From: Dyadobacter beijingensis DSM 21582
Lineage (GTDB): Bacteria; Bacteroidota; Bacteroidia; Cytophagales; Spirosomataceae
Assembly: GCF_000382205.1 (NCBI RefSeq)
Contig: NZ_KB907788.1
Span: 1,116,001 to 1,180,000, forward strand
Direction: 5' to 3'
DNA length: 64,000 bases
Position numbers and translations under genes: made by a program. The notes under the pieces are model-generated. The model was not told the DNA's origin, searched no databases, and saw only the letters and a list, made by a program, of their open reading frames with translations. Below, one piece after another: positions 25,024 through 33,224 of this stretch (the stretch's first letter is position 1; each line of letters begins with the position of its first letter).

Positions 25024-26169
25024 CTAACCTTCCTTCTCTGCATTTTTCATCTTCATCAAAAGCGCGTATGCGTTGCGGACCACAAGCTTCGAATCGGCGG
25101 CAATACCCGCCCCGCTGATCTGCTGAAAGCCTTCCCTGACGGCCCCAGGCTGGATTTCAACCATTTCGAAGCTACCCGAGTCGCGCTCCACGAAAACAAA
25201 GGATTTGTTTTCCCACCGCACGACGGCATCTTCCGGCACGGTGAGCGCCCTGGCATTCGCCACGGACACCTCCCCGTTCATGAACATACCCGGTACGAGC
25301 GACGGACTATATTGGTCGAAATGGCAATGCACTTCTGCCATTCTGTCATCGGTAAGGCTCTTTCCGATCAGGATAATTTCGGCCGTGAACTTCTTCGAAG
25401 GGTCGGCATTATTGTACGCGGTCACGCGTTGTCCCACCGCTAATGCATTCAAATCTTTTTCAAACACATTCAACGCCAGGTGAATATCGTGCGGGTCGAC
25501 GAGCTCGAAAAGCATATCCGTCGGCGCAGTATATTTGCCCACATTCACATTCACTTTCGAAACAAAACCGTCGATCGGCGACAGGATAGGCACTGTTTTG
25601 GAAATATTCTCCGCATTGAGCTTCCCCGGTGCGATGCCGATTACTTCCAGTTTGCGCGCGAGGGCATTCATCAGGATACGCTGCGTCTCCATTTCGGCCC
25701 TGGCCTGCTGGAAGACCTTATCGCTGCTGGCTTTGCTCTGGTTGAGGTCTTTCTGCCGCAAATACTCGCTTTCGGCCAATGAGTACTTCTCGCGGGCAGT
25801 GAGAAAATCCTGTTGTAGCTGGATAAACTGCATGTCTTCCAGCTCAGCCAGCACCTGCCCCTTTCTGACGCGCATTCCCGGAAGCATTTTCGTCGATTTC
25901 AAATAGCCTCCAAGCGGAAAGCTCAGGCTGATCGTGCTCTGCGGTGGCACGTCGATCTTCCCTTGGAGCATGAGCACGCCCGATACGTTTTTCAATGCGG
26001 GATTGCCCACTTCAATGCCCACATTGCGTATCTGCTGCGGATCGAACGATACCGAGCGTGTGGCAACGGCACTTTCGGCGGGTTCTTCGGAGACCGCCTG
26101 CTCCTTTTCCGGGGTACCGCACGAGAGGCATGCCCAAAGCGCGGCGGAGATGATGATGTATGGTTTCAT
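25024..26169 (-). CDS. Heavy-metal RND efflux adaptor lipoprotein (CusB/CzcB-like)
   Basis: 381 residues with a lipoprotein signal (MKPYIIISAALWACLSCG, Cys at about 17). Motifs of the metal-type membrane fusion family are visible: SISLSFPLGGYLKSTKMLPGMRVRKGQVLAELED (lipoyl half), a helical hairpin (LTAREKYSLAESEYLRQKDLNQSKASSDKVFQQARAEMETQR) and ILSPIDGFVSKVNVNVGKYT. It links the CzcA part to the channel domain and may pass metal ions to the pump. It starts 10 bp after the fusion permease stop, so both are one operon. The specific metal (Cu, Zn, Co, Cd) cannot be assigned from the sequence. Confidence 0.92.
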   Translation of the reverse strand: MKPYIIISAALWACLSCGTPEKEQAVSEEPAESAVATRSVSFDPQQIRNVGIEVGNPALKNVSGVLMLQGKIDVPPQSTISLSFPLGGYLKSTKMLPGMRVRKGQVLAELEDMQFIQLQQDFLTAREKYSLAESEYLRQKDLNQSKASSDKVFQQARAEMETQRILMNALARKLEVIGIAPGKLNAENISKTVPILSPIDGFVSKVNVNVGKYTAPTDMLFELVDPHDIHLALNVFEKDLNALAVGQRVTAYNNADPSKKFTAEIILIGKSLTDDRMAEVHCHFDQYSPSLVPGMFMNGEVSVANARALTVPEDAVVRWENKSFVFVERDSGSFEMVEIQPGAVREGFQQISGAGIAADSKLVVRNAYALLMKMKNAEKEG

Positions 26170-26179
26170 GGTGATGTGC

Positions 26180-29100
26180 TTACTGATTGTTCAAATGAAG
26201 TAACTGGATAACGGCGTCGTTGTAGCTGCCCAACGCATTCACATATTCGCCCTGAATGGCGATGGACTGGCCTACCAGGATTACCCATTGCAGGTAGTCG
26301 ATTTCACCGCCGGAAAACTGCCGGTCGGCCACGGCGATGATCGTCCGCGCATTCGGCAGGCCCTGCTGCTCATAATATTGAAGGTTACGGGCAAATTTCC
26401 GGACCTGCTCCTGCGCACTCCGCAATTCCGAGCGCAGGCGTTGTTCGGTTAGCTCGGCGTCGTTGCGGGCACGGAGCCAGTCGAGGCGGGCGGCGGAAAT
26501 CTGCGCCTGGTGCGATTTGAAAAACAACGGAATATTCACGCCCAGGCCGTAGTAACCGAACCGGTCTTTGCCTGTCAGGTTCACTTCCTGTCCATTGAGC
26601 AGCTGCGTGCCGCGCAGACTCTGGTTGTTATAGGCGGCCGAAAACTCGGGCAGCATTCTGGCTTTTGCAGTACGGTAATTGAAGTACGCCGTTTCCGTCA
26701 GCTGCTTACCCATTTCGATTTGCGGCAGATCGGTGTATATCGCAGCCGTGTCGAGCCGGAAACTATCCGGTCCGGTAATGCGGGGAGCTTGCGGTGCCGG
26801 GGTGTAGGTCAATGAATCCTGCACCTGGAAATTGAAACGTTCGCGCACCCATGCGAGATCGTGCCGAACGAGGTCCAGCTGGTTGGCGATCTGCTGTCTC
26901 TGCGAACTGGCGGCCGTTTTTTCCAGCACATTCGAGGCGCCCTTCTCGAAACGAAGCGCCGATTTGCTATCAAAACCGGTGAAAACACTGTCGGCATACA
27001 CCAGCAGCTTCTCGCGCTCCCGCAACACGGCATATTCGTAAAAAAGCTGCCGTACGCCCGTCCGCACTTCCTGCTCGGTGAGCCGGGTTTGTGCCTGGGC
27101 AGCCCGATAGCCGGCCTCGCGTGCCTTTCGCTGGTTGGAATAAACAGTTGGAAAAGCAATCGTTTGCGTAATGCCGATGCGCGTATCGTTGTTCGGGCTA
27201 TTGAATTTACCGTAATCCGCGCTCACGCTCGTTTTCGCAATGTCGAACGCACTGCCCCTCAGCTTGTCCGCAGCCTGCTCGCCCAGCCGGGTGCTTTTAA
27301 TAAGCCGGTTATGCGCCAGTGCCTTTTGGATGGCTTCCTCCACGCCCACGGGCGTCTGCGCCTGCGCGGGCAACGCCCACGTAAGCGAAGCAAACAAAAT
27401 CATAGCCGCAGCCACGATACCTGCTTTGCCGGAAGGGCCTTGTTTTGTATTAAACAACAAATACAATGCAGGTAACACAAACAGCGTGAGCAAAGTAGCC
27501 GTCATCAGCCCGCCTATCACCACGGTGGCGAGCGGCCGCTGCACTTCCGCGCCGGCGCCGTTGCTGACCGCCATCGGCAAAAACCCCAGCGAGGCCACGG
27601 CGGCCGTCATGAGTACGGGACGGAGGCGGTTGCGCGTGCCGGTCATCACGAGCAGCAGCGGGTCGGTGATCTTCCCCTCCTTTTTAATGCGGTTAAATTC
27701 GGAGATCAGTACAATGCCGTTCAATACCGCTACGCCGAACAACGCGATAAAACCCACGCCTGCCGAAATACTGAACGGCATACCCCGCATCGCTAGGGCA
27801 AATACACCGCCAATGGCCGACAATGGAATGGCCGTGTAAATGAGCGCGCCATCCTTCACCGACGAGAATGTAAAATACAGCATCACAAAAATAAGCAGCA
27901 GCGCCACCGGCACGGCAATACCGAGCCGCGCCTTCGCCTGTTGCAGGTTTTCGAATGCGCCGCCATAGGTAATGGAATACCCGCTCTCGAACCGGATCTT
28001 CGCCGCTACTTTTTGCTGTAACTCTTCCACAATCGACTGCACATCGCGGCCGCGCACATTGAAACCGACGATAATGCGCCGCCGCGTATTTTCCCGCTGG
28101 ATCTGGTTCGGGCCCTCGATCTCGCGCACCGTGGCGACCTGGCTAAGCGGGATCTGCAATCCGGCGGGCGTCGATACGAGCAGGTTTTGCACGTCGGCCA
28201 TGCTTTTGCGTCCCTCGGCCCCGACACGCACCACGAGGTCGAAACGTTTTTCGCCTTCGTAAATCTGCCCGGCAGCCGCGCCCGCGAATGCGGCATTGAT
28301 GGTTTTGTTGAGCTCATCGATATTCAGGCCGTATTTGGCAATTTCGGCCCGGTTGAAATCGATCACGATCTGCGGCATGCCGGTTACCTCTTCCACATAC
28401 CAGTCGGCGGTGCCGTCCACTTTCCGTGCGATCTGGCCGAGCTGGTCGGCGTAGGCGGCGAGCTTATGAAGGTCTTCCCCGAAAATCTTGCACACCACAT
28501 CCTGCTTCGCACCCGTCATGAGCTCGTTGAAGCGCATTTGGACCGGGTATTGAAAGCCGGTGGTCACGCCTGGCACAACCTCCTGCGCGGTGGCAGCCAT
28601 TTTAGTTGCCAGCTCAGGGAACGTCTTCGCGCTTTTCCATTCCGATTTATCTTTTAAAACAATGATCATATCCCCGCCTTCGATCGGCATCGGGTCGGTC
28701 GGAATTTCGGCGCTGCCAATGCGGGACACGACTTTCAGCACTTCGGGGTAATCCTTTTGCAGCCGTTCGGAAATGCGGTTGATGGCATCGATGGTCGTGC
28801 TGAGGTTCGTACCGACAAGCAGGCGCGTCTCGGTGGCGAAGTCCCCTTCTTCCAGCTGCGGGATAAACTCCCCGCCCATGCGCCCGAATACCACTACCGC
28901 CAGCCCGAACAGGACGAATGCCGCCGCCACGAGGACGCCCTTCAGACGTAATGCGCGCGCCAGTACGCGCTCATACCCGCGCTCGATGCGTTCCATCATC
29001 CGGTCCGACCAGTTGCCTTCCCGGCTGATCTTCTTGCTGATCAGCATCGAGCTCACCATCGGCACGTAGGTCAGCGACAGGATAAATGCCCCGAGAATAG

Positions 29101-30550
29101 CGAACGCCACCGTTTGCGCCATTGGTTTGAACATTTTACCCTCAATACCCGACAGCGAGAGGATCGGCAGGTATACGATCAGGATGATGATCTGCCCGAA
29201 CACGGCCGCATTCATCATCCGGCTCGCCGAACCCGAAACCTCCTCGTCCATTTCTCCCTGCGTGAGGCGCGCCACGCCCGCATAGCGCGAGGAGGTATGC
29301 AAATGGTGCAGAATGGCCTCCACGATGATCACCGCCCCGTCGACGATCAGTCCGAAATCCAGGGCCCCGAGGCTCATCAGGTTGCCGCTCACGCCGAACA
29401 GGTTCATCATAGCCACGGCGAAAAGCATCGAAAGCGGGATCACCGACGCTACGATAAACCCGGCTCTCAGATTGCCCAAAAACAGCACCAGCACGATCAC
29501 GACGATCACCGCACCTTCGAGTAGGTTATGCTCTACGGTACCAATCGCATTGTTCACCATTTTGGTACGGTCGAGAAACGGCTCTATTTCCAGCCCTTGC
29601 GGCAATGTTTTGGAAATTTCGGCGATGCGCGCTTTCACATTCCCGATCACTTCCGACGAATTGCCGCCTTTGAGCATCATCACAATGCCCCCTGCCACCT
29701 CGCCGTATCCGGCCATCGTAAGGGCGCCGTACCGGATTGCCGGCGCGAAACGCACCTTTGCCACATGGCTTACGAGTACCGGTACCCCGCCGCGGTTGGC
29801 GACGACGATCCGATTAATGTCGCCAATCGAACCGGCGAGGCCCAAGCTCCGGATGTACAGCACCGTCGGGCCTTTTTCAATGTAGGCGCCGCCCGTGTTC
29901 TGGTTGTTCCGGCTCAGCGCCGTAAGCACGTCGGTAATGGTCAGGCCCATGGCTTTCAGGCCCGACGGGTCCACAGCCACTTCGTATTGTTTGAGCTCCC
30001 CGCCGAATGTCGATACGTCCGCTACGCCCGGCGTGCCGAGCAGCTGGCGGCGAATGAGCCAGTCCTGCGTGGTGCGGAGGTCCGAGAGCGTGAAGCGTTT
30101 TTCGAAGCCCTTTTTAGGCTTTACTACGTATTGATAGATCTCTCCCAAGCCGGTCGTAACCGGTGCGAGCTCCGGCTTGCCGGCAGTTTCAGGCATTTCT
30201 ACCTGCGAAAGGCGTTCGGTAACCTGCTGGCGGGCCCAGTATATGTCCGAATCGTCGTCGAAAACGATGGAAACGAGCGAAAGCCCGAAGCGCGACATGC
30301 TCCGGCTTTCTTTCAGGCCGGGAATGTTGGCCGTAACTTGTTCGATCGGGAAGGTGATGAGCCGCTCCACATCCTCGGTACCGAGCGACGGTGCGGTGGT
30401 GATGATCTGTACCTGGTTATTGGTGATGTCGGGAACGGCATCGATGGGCAACCGGGTAAGTTCATAGATGCCGCAGGCCACCCACAGCAACATTAATATC
30501 CCGATCACCAGCTTGTTCTCCACGGAGAACCTGATGATTCTGTTCAGCAT
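26180..30550 (-). CDS. CzcA/CusA heavy-metal RND permease fused to a TolC-like channel domain
   Basis: 1456 residues from ATG 30550 (MLNRIIRFSVENKLVIGILML, the usual first helix). Residues 1 to about 1035 are a complete HME-type RND permease with the metal/proton relay helix LDFGLIVDGAVIIVEAILHH. After the last permease helix comes another hydrophobic stretch (AGIVAAAMILFASLTWALPAQAQ, about 1045-1067), like an internal signal sequence, and then a TolC-type domain (VGVEEAIQKALAHNRLIKSTRLGEQAADKLR to the end). The layout is a CzcA-CzcC fusion, known in Bacteroidota; the two parts may be separated after export. It works with the adaptor downstream and probably with the small protein upstream. 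Confidence 0.93.
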   Translation of the reverse strand: MLNRIIRFSVENKLVIGILMLLWVACGIYELTRLPIDAVPDITNNQVQIITTAPSLGTEDVERLITFPIEQVTANIPGLKESRSMSRFGLSLVSIVFDDDSDIYWARQQVTERLSQVEMPETAGKPELAPVTTGLGEIYQYVVKPKKGFEKRFTLSDLRTTQDWLIRRQLLGTPGVADVSTFGGELKQYEVAVDPSGLKAMGLTITDVLTALSRNNQNTGGAYIEKGPTVLYIRSLGLAGSIGDINRIVVANRGGVPVLVSHVAKVRFAPAIRYGALTMAGYGEVAGGIVMMLKGGNSSEVIGNVKARIAEISKTLPQGLEIEPFLDRTKMVNNAIGTVEHNLLEGAVIVVIVLVLFLGNLRAGFIVASVIPLSMLFAVAMMNLFGVSGNLMSLGALDFGLIVDGAVIIVEAILHHLHTSSRYAGVARLTQGEMDEEVSGSASRMMNAAVFGQIIILIVYLPILSLSGIEGKMFKPMAQTVAFAILGAFILSLTYVPMVSSMLISKKISREGNWSDRMMERIERGYERVLARALRLKGVLVAAAFVLFGLAVVVFGRMGGEFIPQLEEGDFATETRLLVGTNLSTTIDAINRISERLQKDYPEVLKVVSRIGSAEIPTDPMPIEGGDMIIVLKDKSEWKSAKTFPELATKMAATAQEVVPGVTTGFQYPVQMRFNELMTGAKQDVVCKIFGEDLHKLAAYADQLGQIARKVDGTADWYVEEVTGMPQIVIDFNRAEIAKYGLNIDELNKTINAAFAGAAAGQIYEGEKRFDLVVRVGAEGRKSMADVQNLLVSTPAGLQIPLSQVATVREIEGPNQIQRENTRRRIIVGFNVRGRDVQSIVEELQQKVAAKIRFESGYSITYGGAFENLQQAKARLGIAVPVALLLIFVMLYFTFSSVKDGALIYTAIPLSAIGGVFALAMRGMPFSISAGVGFIALFGVAVLNGIVLISEFNRIKKEGKITDPLLLVMTGTRNRLRPVLMTAAVASLGFLPMAVSNGAGAEVQRPLATVVIGGLMTATLLTLFVLPALYLLFNTKQGPSGKAGIVAAAMILFASLTWALPAQAQTPVGVEEAIQKALAHNRLIKSTRLGEQAADKLRGSAFDIAKTSVSADYGKFNSPNNDTRIGITQTIAFPTVYSNQRKAREAGYRAAQAQTRLTEQEVRTGVRQLFYEYAVLREREKLLVYADSVFTGFDSKSALRFEKGASNVLEKTAASSQRQQIANQLDLVRHDLAWVRERFNFQVQDSLTYTPAPQAPRITGPDSFRLDTAAIYTDLPQIEMGKQLTETAYFNYRTAKARMLPEFSAAYNNQSLRGTQLLNGQEVNLTGKDRFGYYGLGVNIPLFFKSHQAQISAARLDWLRARNDAELTEQRLRSELRSAQEQVRKFARNLQYYEQQGLPNARTIIAVADRQFSGGEIDYLQWVILVGQSIAIQGEYVNALGSYNDAVIQLLHLNNQ

Positions 30551-30644
30551 ATTGGTCGAAAAATAAATACACGGATACGCGCAGGGCCACGTCAATGGCA
30601 CGCACGGATAACTCGGGCATTATCAGCCCGCGAGCAATGTGTAT

Positions 30645-31022
30645 TTACGCGCGCGGCGGACGGAAGAGGGAGCCGAGCACGGTGCTGTAGTGCACCTGCG
30701 GCACAGCCGGGCCATATTCGGCCTTGATGGGAAGGTATGCTCTTTTGAAAGTGAATACAGGCGTATGCGGAACGAAAATGAAGCTGGACGTGTGTGCTTC
30801 CACCTTTTTGAAAGGGAGCTGCATGTCCTTATCGTCGTCGTTGTCGTTCAAATCCTTGCCCAGGTAATGCATGGAAAGGAAATCCGGAAAGGTAATGGCC
30901 TGGTTCAGGGATTTGTGTTCTGCGAAATGTTTGAGCAGCAAAGGCACTTTATACACCTGGCACAACGAGGTCGTGTCGAGGATGACTATAAATAAAATGA
31001 TATTTCGCAGCAGCTTTCTCAC
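30645..31022 (-). CDS. Small companion protein of the metal efflux operon
   Basis: About 125 residues if started at GTG 31022 (VRKLLRNIILFIVILDTTSLCQVYKVP), which begins an export-signal-like helix; ATG 31058 would add 12 residues. The mature part has VPLLLKHFAEHKSLNQAITFPDFLSMHYLGKDLNDNDDDKDMQLPFK, a pattern I associate with small proteins that often precede czc-type operons in Bacteroidota; the His- and Asp-rich tract could bind metal, but this is inference. It ends 95 bp before the CzcA fusion start on the same strand. Function is not established. Confidence 0.7.
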   Translation of the reverse strand: MRKLLRNIILFIVILDTTSLCQVYKVPLLLKHFAEHKSLNQAITFPDFLSMHYLGKDLNDNDDDKDMQLPFKKVEAHTSSFIFVPHTPVFTFKRAYLPIKAEYGPAVPQVHYSTVLGSLFRPPRA

Positions 31023-31108
31023 GCTCGTAAAAGTAACGCACAGTATCGTTAAAGTCAACCAAAGGTCTTCAAGAAAGCATATTTAACCTCCGTTACCGGA
31101 TAAAATGC

Positions 31109-31135
31109 GACATGCCGGTACGAGGCCGGCATGTC
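31109..31135 (-). terminator. Hairpin terminator after the coiled-coil gene
   Basis: GACATGCCGG (31109-31118) pairs with CCGGCATGTC (31126-31135) around a 7-nt loop; on the minus strand it is followed by GCATTTTA. It lies about 50 bp past the stop at 31188. Confidence 0.65.
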
Positions 31136-31187
31136 ATTCACTGAAAAAGTACAAGTTTCCTACCTGATATTCTTATTATCTCCGATA

Positions 31188-31646
31188 CTAGCGGCCGCCG
31201 CCGGAGCCCTGCAACGACGACAGTTTCGATTCGTCGTCGGCTATTTTCTTTTTCAATGATTCGATATTTCTATTGAGTTTATCCAGGTTATCGGACGCGC
31301 GCCGGGCTTTTTTCGCATCGCGGTGGGCAGAGCCGGCACTTTTGCTCGCGCGGCGTGCCGCCTTTTTGTCCTGTGCATTGCTGCCCAGCCTTTCCGCTGC
31401 TTCTTTATTGGCATCGGCCGATTTTTGTGCCTGCTCGGCTGTTTTCGCCACTTCTTCGGTTCTACCCGGCAGCTCGTTTTCCAATTTGGCCAGTTCCAGT
31501 TTACGCTCGTTCAGCCTTTTGCTGACTTCGATTACCTGTTTCTGGTCTTTCAGCATGTTGATAGAGTCTTTGGACACCACCTGGGCCGATGCCGATAGCG
31601 AGATCAGCACGATGGCCAACGATCCTATTATGTCCCTGATTTTCAT
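31188..31646 (-). CDS. Secreted coiled-coil protein, unrecognised
   Basis: 152 residues from ATG 31646, chosen because it starts a signal peptide (MKIRDIIGSLAIVLISLSASAQ). The mature protein is almost wholly alpha-helical and charged, with heptad-like patterns (VIEVSKRLNERKLELAKLENELPGRTEEVAKTAEQAQKSADANKEAAERL; LDKLNRNIESLKKKIADDESKLSSL) and an Arg/Lys/Ala-rich centre (KKAARRASKSAGSAHRDAKKARRA). It ends in a Gly-rich tail. I do not recognise a family; a periplasmic structural role is possible but unproved. It is monocistronic, with a terminator after it and a divergent metallophosphoesterase upstream. Confidence 0.75.
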   Translation of the reverse strand: MKIRDIIGSLAIVLISLSASAQVVSKDSINMLKDQKQVIEVSKRLNERKLELAKLENELPGRTEEVAKTAEQAQKSADANKEAAERLGSNAQDKKAARRASKSAGSAHRDAKKARRASDNLDKLNRNIESLKKKIADDESKLSSLQGSGGGR

Positions 31647-31815
31647 AATGGTTTTGTATTTAAATGAAAGTAATAATGTGTAACGGCGCAAAAACCATGC
31701 CTGCGCTTCGGACTAAATATAATGGGCCTGCCGGAATCAAACAATGATTTTCCGGGTTATTACCACATGCTTCCCGTAAGCAGGATCACTCTTATTCACT
31801 AATTCATCAACAATT

Positions 31816-32622
31816 TTGAAAAATATTTTACGCTGGACCATTCCGGGCCTGGCCTTCCTCTTCGCTTCGTGCGACAGCCTTTTTCAATATAATCCCAATG
31901 AGGAAACCCTCCTCGACCGCGAAAAAGACCTGACTGCGAAAAACATCGCACGCATCAGCCAGCTGCCTGTGGCCGACACCACCCGCTTCATCCTCATGGG
32001 CGACACCCAGCGGTGGTACGACGAATGCGAAGATTTCGTCAAAAGTGCCAATCAGCAAAAAAACATCTCGTTCGTGCTCCACGCCGGCGATATTTCCGAT
32101 TTCGGGCTTACGCAGGAGTTCAAATGGGTGAACGAGATCATGCTGCGCCTGAAATACCCGTACGTGACGGTGATCGGCAATCACGACATTGTCGCGAACG
32201 GCTCGGCCACCTACCGCAAAATGTTCGGGCCGCTCAACTACACCTTCGCGTTCGGCCGCGACCGGTTCATTTTTATCAATACCAATTCCCGCGAATACGC
32301 CTTCGACGGCTCCGTACCGGACATTGGCTGGCTCAAAGCACAGCTCGCCGACAATCCGGAACAGAAAAACACGATCGTGGTCGCCCACGTGCCGCCGTTC
32401 GACGCGGATTTTGACAAGGAACTTGAAAAACCCTATACCGAGGCGCTTGCAGGCGACCCTACGGTAAAGTTCTCGCTATACGGCCACCAGCACCGGTTTC
32501 ACGACGGCGAGATTTACGACGACGGCGTGCATTATTACCTCACCACCTCCATGGGTGCGCGGGGTTATATGGTTGTTTCAACCTGGAAAGGCGGTTATAA
32601 AGTTGAACGGGTTGAATTCTGA
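31816..32622 (+). CDS. Calcineurin-like metallophosphoesterase lipoprotein (TTG start)
   Basis: 268 residues. The only start that gives the lipoprotein signal (MKNILRWTIPGLAFLFASCDS, Cys at 19) is the TTG at 31816, so a non-ATG start is well supported. All metallophosphoesterase motifs are present in order: ILMGDTQ, LHAGDISD, VIGNHD, VVAHVPP and YGHQHRFHDG, which bind the two-metal centre. It hydrolyses phosphomonoesters or diesters in the envelope; the substrate is unknown. A beta-barrel-like protein gene starts 5 bp after its stop, and the two form an operon. Confidence 0.9.
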   Translation: MKNILRWTIPGLAFLFASCDSLFQYNPNEETLLDREKDLTAKNIARISQLPVADTTRFILMGDTQRWYDECEDFVKSANQQKNISFVLHAGDISDFGLTQEFKWVNEIMLRLKYPYVTVIGNHDIVANGSATYRKMFGPLNYTFAFGRDRFIFINTNSREYAFDGSVPDIGWLKAQLADNPEQKNTIVVAHVPPFDADFDKELEKPYTEALAGDPTVKFSLYGHQHRFHDGEIYDDGVHYYLTTSMGARGYMVVSTWKGGYKVERVEF

Positions 32623-32627
32623 AAGCC

Positions 32628-33224
32628 ATGAAAAAATATTTGCTCCCATTTCTATTCCTATTGAGCCTTTCGGTTTCCGCCCAGGAAGTCGGGCTTTCAC
32701 CGCGCCGCAAATGGTTTTTGCCCGACCATTTGAAACTGCAATTTGCGGGCAATATCGGTTTCCTTTCGGGCGGACCGGGCTATGTGTCACGCAACATGAC
32801 ACTGGAAACAGACCTGCTGATCGGCTTTCTGCCCCAAAAATTCGGGGGTGACGCGCTCGTGAGCACTACTCTGAAAACAACGTATTCGCCCTGGCGTATC
32901 AGCCTGAAAGACAGTTACTACATCCGCCCGTTCTCCATCGGAGCCTATATGAGCTATACGTTCGGGCCGCAGTTCGATACCAAATGGCCGTCGTACTATC
33001 CGTCGGGATATTACTGGTGGGCAACTTCGATCCGTCCCGGCGCCTTCATCGGCGGTAAGGCGGGCCGCCATGTGGTACTCAACAACCGGAGGCGTTCGAT
33101 GGAATTCTATTACGAACTCGGCACTTACGACCTGCTGATCGTCAGCTACATTCAGAATAAGGGGTTTCTCAAAATCAACGACATCGTGAGCCTTTCGCTG
33201 GGACTAAAATTCGGTTTCGACTAA
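32628..33224 (+). CDS. Predicted small outer-membrane beta-barrel protein
   Basis: 198 residues with a signal peptide (MKKYLLPFLFLLSLSVSAQ). The mature part shows alternating hydrophobic/polar strands rich in Tyr and Gly (LQFAGNIGFLSGGPGY; FSIGAYMSYTFGPQF; FIGGKAGRHVVL; FYYELGTYDLLIVSYI; IVSLSLGLKFGFD) and ends in a Phe-x-type strand, as expected for an outer-membrane barrel. No precise family is recognised. It follows the metallophosphoesterase gene by 5 bp. Its stop codon overlaps the stop of the convergent PAS gene: the four bases CTAA at 33221-33224 serve both. Confidence 0.75.
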   Translation: MKKYLLPFLFLLSLSVSAQEVGLSPRRKWFLPDHLKLQFAGNIGFLSGGPGYVSRNMTLETDLLIGFLPQKFGGDALVSTTLKTTYSPWRISLKDSYYIRPFSIGAYMSYTFGPQFDTKWPSYYPSGYYWWATSIRPGAFIGGKAGRHVVLNNRRRSMEFYYELGTYDLLIVSYIQNKGFLKINDIVSLSLGLKFGFD

